Shown: positions 8,813 to 17,361 of the stretch, one piece after another | Layout: every line of letters starts with the position of its first letter | How positions within the stretch are numbered: the stretch's first letter is position 1 | Assembly (NCBI GenBank): GCA_900316265.1 | Contig: ONCH01000008.1 | Span: 1 to 56,218 of the forward strand | Reading direction: 5' to 3' | Source: an uncultured Prevotellaceae bacterium | GTDB lineage: Bacteria > Bacteroidota > Bacteroidia > Bacteroidales > Bacteroidaceae | Length of the DNA: 56,218 nucleotides | The notes under the pieces: generated by a model | Seen by the model: the letters and a program-made list of their open reading frames with translations, nothing else | Told to the model about the DNA's origin: nothing | Databases searched by the model: none | Program-made: the position numbers and the translations under genes

Positions 8813-11074
8813 ATGATAGGGAAATTATTGTTTTCAGGAATATTGCTCTTTGCCTCCGTGATGGTTCAGGCAGAAGAGGTGAACGACACATCGAAGGTGT
8901 ACGACTTGGACGAGATTGTTGTCGTGTCTCAGCCAAAGGACGGACGCTTGCTGCGCCATCAGCCATTGAGCTCTACAGTACTGACCCAACGCGAGATGCG
9001 GACGTTGGGAGTTAGCGACCTTGCCCAGCTGTCGCAATATGTACCGTCATTCTCGATGCCACAGTACGGCTCACGTCTGACGTCATCGATGTATATCCGC
9101 GGTATCGGTTCGCGCATAAACAATCCGGCTGTAGGCATCTATTACGACAACATACCACTGATGTCGAAGGCTGCCTTTAACCACCACTTCTACCACATTG
9201 ACCGTGTCGATGTGCTGCGTGGTCCACAGAGCACCCTGTATGGCATGAACACAGAAGGCGGACTGGTGCACATCTACTCCAAGAATCCAATGGTGTATCA
9301 GGGAACAGATATCTCTATGGGCATCGGCACAGGACTGACGTCACATGCAGAGATTGCCCACTTCCATCGTCCGTCAGACAAGTTTGCCTTCTCTGCAGCA
9401 GGTTTCTGGAACGGTCAGCGCGGATTCTTCAAAAACCAGGCGCTGGACGAGTGGAACGACAAACTACAGGAAGCCGGTGGAAAGATGCGCTTTGTATACC
9501 AGCCAACCCGTCGACTGACGCTGGACTTGACAGCCGACTATCAATGGACCAGCCAGAATGCTTTCCCTTATGGTTTGTACGACTATGATGCTAATACAGT
9601 GGCAGACCCGTCGACTACACTGATGAATGGCTATAAGCGCCAGATGGTGAATACGGGTCTGAACATCAGTTACAAGACAGACAACTGGCTGCTGAGCTCG
9701 ACAACGTCGTGGCAGTATCTGCGTGACCACATGGAGATGGATCAGGATTATCTGCCTGCCGACTTCATGCACCTGACACAGATACAGAAACAGCAAGCGC
9801 TGACACAGGAACTTATATTGCGCAGTCACGGACAGCGTAAGTGGCATTGGACTTTTGGCGTTTTCGGCTCATACCAATGGTTGCGTACCGATGCTCCTGT
9901 TACCTTCGGTCCAGGAATGAACGATATGACGGCTGCACGCATCATGTCGATGATGCCGGAATACGTCCAATCGATGTTTACCATTTGGGAAATTCCTGAC
10001 TTCCACGTTGCGGAGACATTCCATACGCCTTCAGCCAGTGTGGGAGCGTTCCATGAGTCAACGGTATCGCTCACCGACCGACTGGATGTCACCTTAGGCC
10101 TGCGCTATGAGTTCAGTCAAGTGAAGATAGACTACAGCACCGCAGGACTAGTAGCACTGCACTATGCCATACCTCCGGTAGAAAAGACCAACAAACTGAC
10201 TGCCGTATTGGAAAGCAACAGTAAGCGCTCATTCAACCAACTACTGCCAAAGGTGGGCTTCACCTACCGTTTAGATGACAGCGGGTCGAATATCTATGCG
10301 ACTGTATCAAAGGGCTATCGTGCCGGTGGATATAACATACAGATGTTTTCTGAAATCTATCAGGCTGAATTCATGAATAAGGGTAAGTCGCTAAGCACAG
10401 GCGATGTCACCATCAGCTACACGGATGAAGACTATGCTGCCGTTGACGAAACCATCAGCTACAAGCCTGAGGAGTCTTGGAACTATGAAGCAGGTGCTCA
10501 TCTGAATCTGCTGGACGGTAAGCTCCATGCTGATGTTGCTGTTTACTACATGAAGATTAGAAACCAGCAGTTGTCCGTCATGAGCCCTGACAATAACTTT
10601 GGTCGTATCATGGTGAATGCGGGAAAGAGTCATACGATGGGCTTTGAAATCGCATTGCGTGGCCGTGCTTTTGACGATCGACTGGACTGGTTCTGCAACC
10701 TGGGCGCTGTGAAGGCGAAGTTCGATGAGTACGACACTTATAACAACAACACGATACCTTTTGTTCCTGCTACTACGTTTTCGTTGGGCGGTAACTACCG
10801 GATTAACCGCTTCTTTGTGGGTGGCGACTTGACAGGACAAGGCTATACACACTGGGACGAAGCCAATACATTCGGACAGAAAGCGTATGTGCTCTTAGGT
10901 GCTCATGTGGGTTATGATTTCGGGGGATGTACTGTCAAACTGTGGGGACGTAATCTGACCGATGCTAAGTACAACACCTTTGCTGTAGAGAGTAAAGCCG
11001 CTGGTCAACCACTACGTTTTGCGCAGCGTGGCAATCCGCTACAATTAGGAATTGATTTAGATTTGCATTTTTAA
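8813..11074 (+). CDS. TonB-dependent outer-membrane receptor
   Basis: 753 residues beginning with a signal peptide (MIGKLLFSGILLFASVMVQA). A TonB-box-like YDLDEIVVVS is followed by a plug domain (SMYIRGIGSRINNPAVGIYY, VDVLRGPQSTLYG) and a 22-strand-type barrel ending in the aromatic LGIDLDLHF. The ATG at 8813 is used because earlier in-frame codons overlap DUF4491. No SusD gene follows, and there is no N-terminal carboxypeptidase-like domain. An iron-chelate, cobalamin or similar substrate is therefore more likely than a glycan. Substrate unassigned. Confidence 0.92.
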   Translation: MIGKLLFSGILLFASVMVQAEEVNDTSKVYDLDEIVVVSQPKDGRLLRHQPLSSTVLTQREMRTLGVSDLAQLSQYVPSFSMPQYGSRLTSSMYIRGIGSRINNPAVGIYYDNIPLMSKAAFNHHFYHIDRVDVLRGPQSTLYGMNTEGGLVHIYSKNPMVYQGTDISMGIGTGLTSHAEIAHFHRPSDKFAFSAAGFWNGQRGFFKNQALDEWNDKLQEAGGKMRFVYQPTRRLTLDLTADYQWTSQNAFPYGLYDYDANTVADPSTTLMNGYKRQMVNTGLNISYKTDNWLLSSTTSWQYLRDHMEMDQDYLPADFMHLTQIQKQQALTQELILRSHGQRKWHWTFGVFGSYQWLRTDAPVTFGPGMNDMTAARIMSMMPEYVQSMFTIWEIPDFHVAETFHTPSASVGAFHESTVSLTDRLDVTLGLRYEFSQVKIDYSTAGLVALHYAIPPVEKTNKLTAVLESNSKRSFNQLLPKVGFTYRLDDSGSNIYATVSKGYRAGGYNIQMFSEIYQAEFMNKGKSLSTGDVTISYTDEDYAAVDETISYKPEESWNYEAGAHLNLLDGKLHADVAVYYMKIRNQQLSVMSPDNNFGRIMVNAGKSHTMGFEIALRGRAFDDRLDWFCNLGAVKAKFDEYDTYNNNTIPFVPATTFSLGGNYRINRFFVGGDLTGQGYTHWDEANTFGQKAYVLLGAHVGYDFGGCTVKLWGRNLTDAKYNTFAVESKAAGQPLRFAQRGNPLQLGIDLDLHF

Positions 11075-11100
11075 TTAAAAACTATCATTTTAGTTAAAAT

Positions 11101-11114
11101 CGTTAAATTTAACG
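11101..11114. promoter_or_regulatory. 14-bp perfect palindrome upstream of rprX
   Basis: CGTTAAATTTAACG reads the same on both strands and lies 60 nt before the rprX start, just upstream of the larger inverted repeat. It could be an operator half of the rprXY control region; no regulator is known. Confidence 0.4.
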
Positions 11115-11134
11115 GAAATAATTAACTTCTTCGG

Positions 11135-11182
11135 CTTCTTCATATCGGGAAAAACACTATCTTTGCACTCGATATGAAGAAG
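11135..11182 (+). promoter_or_regulatory. rprX promoter inside a perfect 13-bp inverted repeat
   Basis: CTTCTTCATATCG (11135-11147) and its exact reverse complement (11170-11182) flank the -7 element TATCTTTG at 11158-11165. The right arm contains the rprX start codon (11174). The geometry suits an operator for autoregulation, or a hairpin hiding the start codon if transcription begins further upstream. Confidence 0.6.
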
Positions 11183-12733
11183 TCAACGATTTGGACCATA
11201 GCAGTTATAATGGGAGTCTCATTCCTTGCGCTGCTCTTCCTTCAGTTCTCCTACGTCGAGGAGATGGTTAAGATGAAGAAAGAGCAGTTCGATGAGAGTG
11301 TAGCCCGTTCACTATATCAGGCCTCGCGTAATCTGGAGATGAACGAGACCCTGCGCTATCTGGAGAAAGATGTCAACGAAACTGAGCGTCGTGCTTTTAC
11401 GCAAGACAGTATAATCGTTGACGGACTGGGCTCTGTAACACACAGCCACCAGTTTTCCGTTGCTGCAGACGATGGAACCATCTATAGCTCGTTCCAGGTA
11501 AAGGCGTTGAAGATGAAGCCTGCCTCCGTACCCAAGGCTATGATTCTGCGCAAGGACAAGAACTCGTTGGCAGATGCCACGAAAACCATGCAGGAGATTG
11601 TACGTCAGCGCTATGTCTATCAGAAGGCTTTGCTCGACGAGGTGGTCTATAACATTCTCTATACCGCCAGTGAGAAACCTCTGAAGGAGCGCGTAAACTT
11701 CCGGATGCTTGACAAGGATATCCGTGTGGAGCTTATGAACAACGGCATCAATATCCCATACCATTTTACCGTGTCGACCACCGATGGACGAGAGGTGTAT
11801 CGTTGTCCGGACTATGAGGAAGAAGGTAAGGAATATACCTATGAGCAGAAGCTCTTCAGTCACGATCCACAGTCGAAGATGGGTGTGGTGAGAATTCACT
11901 TCCCGGAGATGAACTCGTATATCTTCTCCAGTGTGCGATTTATGATCCCCAGCATAATCTTCACTATCGTGCTGTTGATTACATTCTTGTTCACCCTCGT
12001 TGTTGTATTCCGTCAGAAACGTTATTCGGAGATCAAGAACGACTTCATCAATAATATGACGCATGAGTTGAAAACACCTATCGCCTCCATCTCACTGGCC
12101 GCTCAGATGATGAACGACGAGAGTGTACCCAAGACCGAGCAGATGACGAAGCACCTGAGCGGTGTTATTAATGACGAGTCAAAGCGTCTGCGCTTCCTCG
12201 TGGAGAAGGTGCTCCAGATGTCAATGTTCGATAAGAAAACGGTAACGTTCAAGGAGAAGGAATTGGACTTGAACGAGATGGTTGAGAACGTAGCACAATC
12301 CTTTAATCTGCGCGTGGAACATACTGGTGGTAAGATATATACGGAGATAGAAGCTGTTGATTCTACCATCTTCGTTGATGAGGTACATTTCCAGAATGCC
12401 ATCACTAATTTGATGGATAATGCAGTAAAATATCGCAAGCCCGATGAGCCAATAGATATCTATATCCATACGTGGAACGACCATGAGAGACTCTACCTCT
12501 CTATTCGTGACACAGGACAGGGCATCAAGAAGGAGAACCTGAAAAAAATCTTCGATAAGTTCTATCGCGTACATACTGGCAACAAACACGACGTGAAGGG
12601 TTTCGGTCTTGGACTGGCTTATGTCAAAAAAGTGATAGATTCGCATCAAGGAGAAATCAAGGCTGAGAGTGAGTTGGGCAAGGGTACCAAATTTACCATT
12701 AGTCTGCCTATTTTGAAAGAAGATAACAAATAG
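11174..12733 (+). CDS. rprX: sensor histidine kinase RprX
   Basis: 519 residues with a transmembrane segment at about 6-25, a periplasmic domain to about 250, and a second transmembrane segment at about 255-280. The dimerisation domain has H297 in NNMTHELKTPIASIS. The ATPase domain has the N box (NAITNLMDNAVKY), G1 (SIRDTGQGI), F (FDKFYRVHTG) and G2 (GFGLGLAYVKKVI). Length, layout and the adjacent RprY identify it as the RprX kinase of Bacteroidetes. Signal unknown. The gene starts 8 nt after its -7 promoter element. Confidence 0.85.
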   Translation: MKKSTIWTIAVIMGVSFLALLFLQFSYVEEMVKMKKEQFDESVARSLYQASRNLEMNETLRYLEKDVNETERRAFTQDSIIVDGLGSVTHSHQFSVAADDGTIYSSFQVKALKMKPASVPKAMILRKDKNSLADATKTMQEIVRQRYVYQKALLDEVVYNILYTASEKPLKERVNFRMLDKDIRVELMNNGINIPYHFTVSTTDGREVYRCPDYEEEGKEYTYEQKLFSHDPQSKMGVVRIHFPEMNSYIFSSVRFMIPSIIFTIVLLITFLFTLVVVFRQKRYSEIKNDFINNMTHELKTPIASISLAAQMMNDESVPKTEQMTKHLSGVINDESKRLRFLVEKVLQMSMFDKKTVTFKEKELDLNEMVENVAQSFNLRVEHTGGKIYTEIEAVDSTIFVDEVHFQNAITNLMDNAVKYRKPDEPIDIYIHTWNDHERLYLSIRDTGQGIKKENLKKIFDKFYRVHTGNKHDVKGFGLGLAYVKKVIDSHQGEIKAESELGKGTKFTISLPILKEDNK

Positions 12734-12757
12734 TATTAACAATAAAAAATTAAACTT

Positions 12758-13456
12758 ATGGACGAGAAACTGAAAATTCTTCTTTGTGAAGACGATGAGA
12801 ACCTCGGAATGTTGCTCCGCGAGTATTTAGCAGCAAAAGGCTATATGGCCGAGTTGTGTCCCGATGGCGAGGCTGGTTACAAAGCCTTCCTAAAGACAAA
12901 GTTTGACATCTGCGTACTTGACGTGATGATGCCCAAGAAGGACGGCTTCACGCTGGCTCAGGAAATCCGTCAGGCTAATGCAGAGATTCCTATCATCTTC
13001 CTCACCGCCAAGACGCTGAAGGAAGATATCCTCGAAGGTTTCAAGATTGGTGCTGACGACTATATCACCAAGCCTTTCTCTATGGAAGAGCTCGTATTCC
13101 GTGTAGAGGCAATCCTGCGTCGTGTTCGTGGTAAGAAGAACAAGGAGAGCTCGGTATATCACATTGGCGATTTCATCTTTGATACCCAGAAACAACTGCT
13201 TGTCATTGGTGATAAGCAGACCAAACTGACTACTAAGGAGAATGAGTTGTTGGCATTGCTCTGTTCACACGCCAACGAGATTCTGCAGCGTGACTTTGCC
13301 CTGAAGACTATCTGGATAGATGACAACTATTTCAATGCCCGCTCAATGGATGTGTATATCACCAAGTTGCGCAAGCATCTGAAGGACGATCCACAGATTG
13401 AGATTATCAATATTCACGGCAAGGGTTACAAGCTGATAACTCCTGAAACGGAATAA
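12758..13456 (+). CDS. rprY: response regulator RprY
   Basis: 232-residue OmpR-type regulator. The receiver domain has the acidic pocket CEDDE, phosphoacceptor D55 in VLDVMMPKKDGFT, Thr in FLTAKT and Lys in DDYITKPFS. The C-terminal winged helix includes LTTKENELLALLCSHANEIL and RSMDVYITKLRKHLKDDP. The sequence closely follows what I know of Bacteroides RprY. Partner of RprX 24 nt upstream; a terminator follows. Confidence 0.9.
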   Translation: MDEKLKILLCEDDENLGMLLREYLAAKGYMAELCPDGEAGYKAFLKTKFDICVLDVMMPKKDGFTLAQEIRQANAEIPIIFLTAKTLKEDILEGFKIGADDYITKPFSMEELVFRVEAILRRVRGKKNKESSVYHIGDFIFDTQKQLLVIGDKQTKLTTKENELLALLCSHANEILQRDFALKTIWIDDNYFNARSMDVYITKLRKHLKDDPQIEIINIHGKGYKLITPETE

Positions 13457-13473
13457 CAGCGTAAAGAAATAAT

Positions 13474-13513
13474 AAAAAAATCGGGAATTGTATAGAGATT
13501 CTCGATTTTTTTT
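13474..13513 (+). terminator. terminator after rprXY
   Basis: An A-rich left arm (13474-13488) pairs with 13498-13512 with one wobble pair, and the right arm ends in a T run. The T run directly precedes the lepA -7 element, so terminator and next promoter are packed together. Confidence 0.65.
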
Positions 13514-13515
13514 TG

Positions 13516-13523
13516 TACCTTTG
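13516..13523 (+). promoter_or_regulatory. -7 promoter element of lepA
   Basis: TACCTTTG lies 27 nt before the lepA ATG, directly after the T run of the rprY terminator. Confidence 0.55.
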
Positions 13524-13550
13524 CCGACTAGTAGTGTATTAGAGTAAATC

Positions 13551-15332
13551 ATGGACCATATAAGAAACTTTTGCATCATTGCACATATCGACCACGGAAA
13601 GTCAACATTGGCTGACCGTCTGCTGGAATATACCAAGACTATCCAGGTGACGGAAGGACAGATGTTGGACGACATGGATCTGGAGCGTGAGCGTGGCATC
13701 ACGATTAAAAGTCACGCCATCCAGATGGAGTATATGTACAAGGGTGAAAAATATATACTGAACTTAATTGATACTCCGGGACACGTCGACTTCTCGTATG
13801 AGGTCAGCCGTTCGATAGCCGCCTGTGAGGGCGCTTTGCTGGTGGTAGATGCCACCCAAGGCGTACAGGCACAGACCATCTCCAACCTCTATCTGGCCAT
13901 CGACAACAACCTGGAGATAATCCCCGTTATAAATAAAATTGATATGCCTTCAGCTATGCCTGACGAGGTGGAAGACGAAATCGTAGAACTGATAGGTTGC
14001 GATCCGTCAGACATCCTGCGTGCTTCGGGTAAGACAGGTGAAGGTGTAGAAGATATTCTTAACGCTGTTGTTGAGCGTATCCCTCATCCCGTGGGTGATG
14101 AGAAGGCTCCTCTGCAGGCGCTGATTTTCGACTCTGTCTTCAACTCTTTCCGTGGTATCATTGCCTATTTCAAGATTAACAATGGCGTTATTCGTCAAGG
14201 CGACAAGGTGAAGTTCTTCAATACAGGACAGGAATATGTTGCCGACGAGGTGGGCGTGCTGAAGATGGATATGATACCCCGTAAGGAACTGCGAACTGGC
14301 GAGGTAGGCTATATCATCTCTGGTATTAAGAATGCCAAGGAAGTGAAGGTGGGTGACACGATTACCCATGTTGCCAATCCTTGTGACAAGGCCATCGAGG
14401 GATTCCAGGAAGTAAAGCCAATGGTGTTTGCCGGTGTCTATCCTATAGACCCGGTAGACTACGAGAACCTCCGTGCCTCGTTAGAGAAACTGCAACTCAA
14501 CGATGCTTCATTAACGTTCGTTCCCGAGACATCAATAGCCCTGGGCTTTGGGTTCCGTTGTGGTTTCCTGGGCTTGTTGCACATGGAGATCGTTCAGGAG
14601 CGCTTGGATCGTGAGTTCGATATGGACGTTATCACTACGGTGCCTAACGTAACCTACATGTGCTACACGAAGCAGGGTGAGGAGAAAGAGGTGCACAACC
14701 CCTCTGGACTGCCTGACCAGACGATGATTGACCATATCGAAGAGCCGTATATCAAGGCATCTATCATTACTGCTGCAGATTATATCGGTCCTATTATGAC
14801 GCTATGTCTCGACAAGCGTGGTGAATTGATAGACCAGCAGTACGTCAGTGGAAACCGTGTGGAGCTGCGCTTCATGTTGCCGCTGGGAGAAATCGTGATA
14901 GACTTCTATGACAAATTGAAGAGTATCTCTAAGGGATACGCTTCATTTGACTACCATATTGATGGTTTCCGTCCGTCAAAGCTGGCCAAGTTGGATATTC
15001 TGCTGAATGGTGAACCCGTTGATGCACTATCTACTTTGACCCACCAGGACAATGCTGTGACCTTTGGTCGCCGTATGTGCGAGAAACTGAAGGAGCTCAT
15101 TCCGCGCCAGCAGTTTGATATTGCCATCCAGGCAGCTATCGGTGCAAAGATTATTGCCCGTGAGACGGTCAAGCAGGTGCGTAAGGATGTTACTGCCAAG
15201 TGTTATGGTGGTGACGTGAGCCGTAAACGTAAGCTGTTGGAGAAACAGAAGCGTGGTAAGAAACGTATGAAGCAGATTGGTAATGTGGAGGTTCCGCAGA
15301 AGGCCTTCCTTGCCGTCTTGAAGTTAGACTAA
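13551..15332 (+). CDS. lepA: elongation factor 4 (ribosome back-translocase)
   Basis: 593-residue translational GTPase. The GTP-binding motifs are [15 protein letters not shown] (G1), [11 protein letters not shown] (G2), [12 protein letters not shown] (G3) and NKIDMPSA (G4). The LepA-specific C-terminal domain carries [20 protein letters not shown] near the end. LepA remobilises stalled or mis-translocated ribosomes. Single gene with its own promoter; a Crp-type regulator follows at 25 nt. Confidence 0.97.
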   Translation: MDHIRNFCIIAHIDHGKSTLADRLLEYTKTIQVTEGQMLDDMDLERERGITIKSHAIQMEYMYKGEKYILNLIDTPGHVDFSYEVSRSIAACEGALLVVDATQGVQAQTISNLYLAIDNNLEIIPVINKIDMPSAMPDEVEDEIVELIGCDPSDILRASGKTGEGVEDILNAVVERIPHPVGDEKAPLQALIFDSVFNSFRGIIAYFKINNGVIRQGDKVKFFNTGQEYVADEVGVLKMDMIPRKELRTGEVGYIISGIKNAKEVKVGDTITHVANPCDKAIEGFQEVKPMVFAGVYPIDPVDYENLRASLEKLQLNDASLTFVPETSIALGFGFRCGFLGLLHMEIVQERLDREFDMDVITTVPNVTYMCYTKQGEEKEVHNPSGLPDQTMIDHIEEPYIKASIITAADYIGPIMTLCLDKRGELIDQQYVSGNRVELRFMLPLGEIVIDFYDKLKSISKGYASFDYHIDGFRPSKLAKLDILLNGEPVDALSTLTHQDNAVTFGRRMCEKLKELIPRQQFDIAIQAAIGAKIIARETVKQVRKDVTAKCYGGDVSRKRKLLEKQKRGKKRMKQIGNVEVPQKAFLAVLKLD

Positions 15333-15357
15333 TCAATGACCTAAGACAAATATAAAA

Positions 15358-15963
15358 ATGACAACAATTGGACTGACAACACGTGATGTGGCCCGCGAAC
15401 TGGCCAGACGCTACAGTACGATGACTCACGATGAGTTGGATGTGCTGGAGAGTATTCTTGTACCTATGAGATTTCAGAAGGGTGATTTCATCCTGAAAGA
15501 AGGCGAAGTTTGCACAAATATATATTGGGTGGTAAAAGGTTTGGTGCGCCAGTTCTATATCAAGAACGGTAAGGAACTGACAGAGTATATGGCTGCCGAG
15601 AACAATATCTTCATGAGTATCGAGAGCCTGTTCAAGGAGCGTCCCAGCCACCAACAGATTCACGCCCTTGAACCTACTATTGTCTTTGCTTTGCCAAAGG
15701 ACAAGCTGGAGCGTGAGGCTGTGCGTAATGTGAATATCCAGATGCTCTATCGTAAAATCCTGGAGGAGTCGCTCATCCTCTCACAGGTTCGTGCCGACAT
15801 GCTACGCTTTGAGTCTGCCCCAGAACGCTATGCCAAGTTGGTCAAGCGCTCACCACAATTGGTGCTGCGCGCTCCGTTGGTCTATATTGCCAGCTACTTG
15901 CAAATGACACCAGAGACACTGTCTCGTGTACGTACATCTGCTTTACTGGACGACAAAGACTAA
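15358..15963 (+). CDS. Crp/Fnr-type transcriptional regulator
   Basis: 201 residues. The N-terminal half is a cyclic-nucleotide-binding-type beta roll (FILKEGEVCTNIYWVVKGLV, MSIESLFKERPSHQQIHALEPT), and the C-terminal part holds a short helix-turn-helix (PLVYIASYLQMTPETLSRVR). The classical cAMP-contact residues are not evident, as in many Bacteroidetes members with unknown ligands. The stop codon overlaps the convergent ispE by 4 nt. Confidence 0.85.
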   Translation: MTTIGLTTRDVARELARRYSTMTHDELDVLESILVPMRFQKGDFILKEGEVCTNIYWVVKGLVRQFYIKNGKELTEYMAAENNIFMSIESLFKERPSHQQIHALEPTIVFALPKDKLEREAVRNVNIQMLYRKILEESLILSQVRADMLRFESAPERYAKLVKRSPQLVLRAPLVYIASYLQMTPETLSRVRTSALLDDKD

Positions 15964-16793
15964 AGTACCGTAGAGAAAGTAAACATATCAGGGAATGCCT
16001 GACGAAGTCCATCAGGTTCCTCCTTGAACAGTCCGAACAGGGCGCTACCAGAGCCAGACATGGCCGCATAGGTGGCGCCCATTTTGTATAACTGCTCTTT
16101 GACAGCACCAATCTCAGGATGCAGCGCAAAGACACTCTCTTCGAAGTCGTTGATTAGGTTATCACGCCATGTTTCTACAGGTTGCATCACTACTTCGCGA
16201 CAGTTTAGGGAAGGGTAGTGGGGATGGATGCGCGAGAAAGCCTCTTTTGTAGGAACAGGGATATCTGGACGAACAACACCAATATACCATCCACTAAGGT
16301 CCAGACTGATGGGTTCTAATTGCTCGCCGATACCTTCCGCATAACAAGGAACACTCTTGATAAAGAAAGCGCAGTCGGCACCTAACTGGGCAGCATATTG
16401 CTGCATCTGTTCATTAGTCAATTGCAGGTCGAAGGTTTCGTTCAACAATCGTATCATATAGGCACAATCGCTGCTGCCACCGCCCATGCCGGCTTGTGTG
16501 GGAATACCTTTCCACAGATGTGTGTGAATGCGGGGCAGCTTAGGGAAATCCTTCTTCAGTAACTGATAGGCACGCACCACAAGGTTGCGCTGTTCATCGC
16601 CCTCAATGTGGATATTAGTCACTTTCAGGTCGCAATCTACGTCTGAAGGAAATCCTTCACTCATGGGGGCTATCTCCAGTGCATCCATGATGGGTACTGG
16701 ATAGAATACGGTTTGCAGATTGTGATACCCGTCTAAACGTTTCTCTACCACGTTCAGGCCCAGGTTTATCTTGGCTATGGGGAATGTTATCAT
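15960..16793 (-). CDS. ispE: 4-diphosphocytidyl-2-C-methyl-D-erythritol kinase
   Basis: GHMP-family kinase of the non-mevalonate isoprenoid pathway. 277 residues with FPIAKINLGLNVVEKRLDGYHNL trimmed to its core AKINLGL at the start, the GHMP ATP loop PTQAGMGGGSSDCA, and the C-terminal MSGSGSALFGLF. A small secreted-protein gene lies 9 nt upstream on the same strand. The tail overlaps the convergent Crp-like gene. Confidence 0.95.
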   Translation of the reverse strand: MITFPIAKINLGLNVVEKRLDGYHNLQTVFYPVPIMDALEIAPMSEGFPSDVDCDLKVTNIHIEGDEQRNLVVRAYQLLKKDFPKLPRIHTHLWKGIPTQAGMGGGSSDCAYMIRLLNETFDLQLTNEQMQQYAAQLGADCAFFIKSVPCYAEGIGEQLEPISLDLSGWYIGVVRPDIPVPTKEAFSRIHPHYPSLNCREVVMQPVETWRDNLINDFEESVFALHPEIGAVKEQLYKMGATYAAMSGSGSALFGLFKEEPDGLRQAFPDMFTFSTVL

Positions 16794-16802
16794 GATGTAT
16801 TA

Positions 16803-17225
16803 TTATTTCTTCTTGAATTCTAATTCTTTGGGAAGCTTCTGCCATTTACCCTTACGAGGCACCTTAATGGTGTTACCTTCATTTTGTTGGAGTATATAGA
16901 CAGAGTCGTTCTTGCGTATCAAAGTGGCTCTCAAGTCTTCACTACCGAAGTCGTTAATCAACTGCATAGTGGCCTTCTTGTCACTCTTGATGTCACAAGA
17001 GGTAATTACCCAGCAGAAGGAGTTGTTCTTTTTACCTAAATAGCCGGGTAAGTCGCCGTAGAGTTCCTGTCCAGGAATGGTAATATCCTGGTCATAGAAG
17101 TTGATGCGCAGATACACTTCGTATTCATTATTATAAAGGTACGCGCGAAAAGCAGTGTTGTCTTTCTGCGCATAACCGTTTGTAGCAACGATGGAAAGCA
17201 GTATAATTACAAGAAATTTCCTCAT
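16803..17225 (-). CDS. small secreted hypothetical protein
   Basis: 140 residues starting at MRKFLVIILLSIVATNGYAQ, a good signal peptide; earlier in-frame starts precede it without a role. The mature part looks like a small beta-rich domain (YNNEYEVYLRINFYDQDITI, TLIRKNDSVYILQQNEGN). I do not recognise the family. A -7 element TACCTTTG is at 17247-17254 on the minus strand. Immediately upstream of ispE, so possibly its operon leader gene. Confidence 0.65.
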   Translation of the reverse strand: MRKFLVIILLSIVATNGYAQKDNTAFRAYLYNNEYEVYLRINFYDQDITIPGQELYGDLPGYLGKKNNSFCWVITSCDIKSDKKATMQLINDFGSEDLRATLIRKNDSVYILQQNEGNTIKVPRKGKWQKLPKELEFKKK

Positions 17226-17246
17226 GTTATTTTTCTGTTTTGCTGA

Positions 17247-17254
17247 CAAAGGTA
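17247..17254 (-). promoter_or_regulatory. -7 promoter element of the small secreted gene and ispE
   Basis: TACCTTTG on the minus strand, 21 nt before the ATG at 17225. Confidence 0.5.
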
Positions 17255-17330
17255 CTAAATCTAAATCAATAAAACATTTATTTTATGAAAAATATATGGA
17301 TAAATATGTTAGGTTTTAATTTTTTTTAGT

Positions 17331-17338
17331 TATCTTTG
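17331..17338 (+). promoter_or_regulatory. -7 promoter element of the glycogen genes
   Basis: TATCTTTG, preceded by a T tract and followed by a 23-nt leader to the ATG at 17362. Confidence 0.55.
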
Positions 17339-17361
17339 CAGGCGTTATACATGTATCACAA

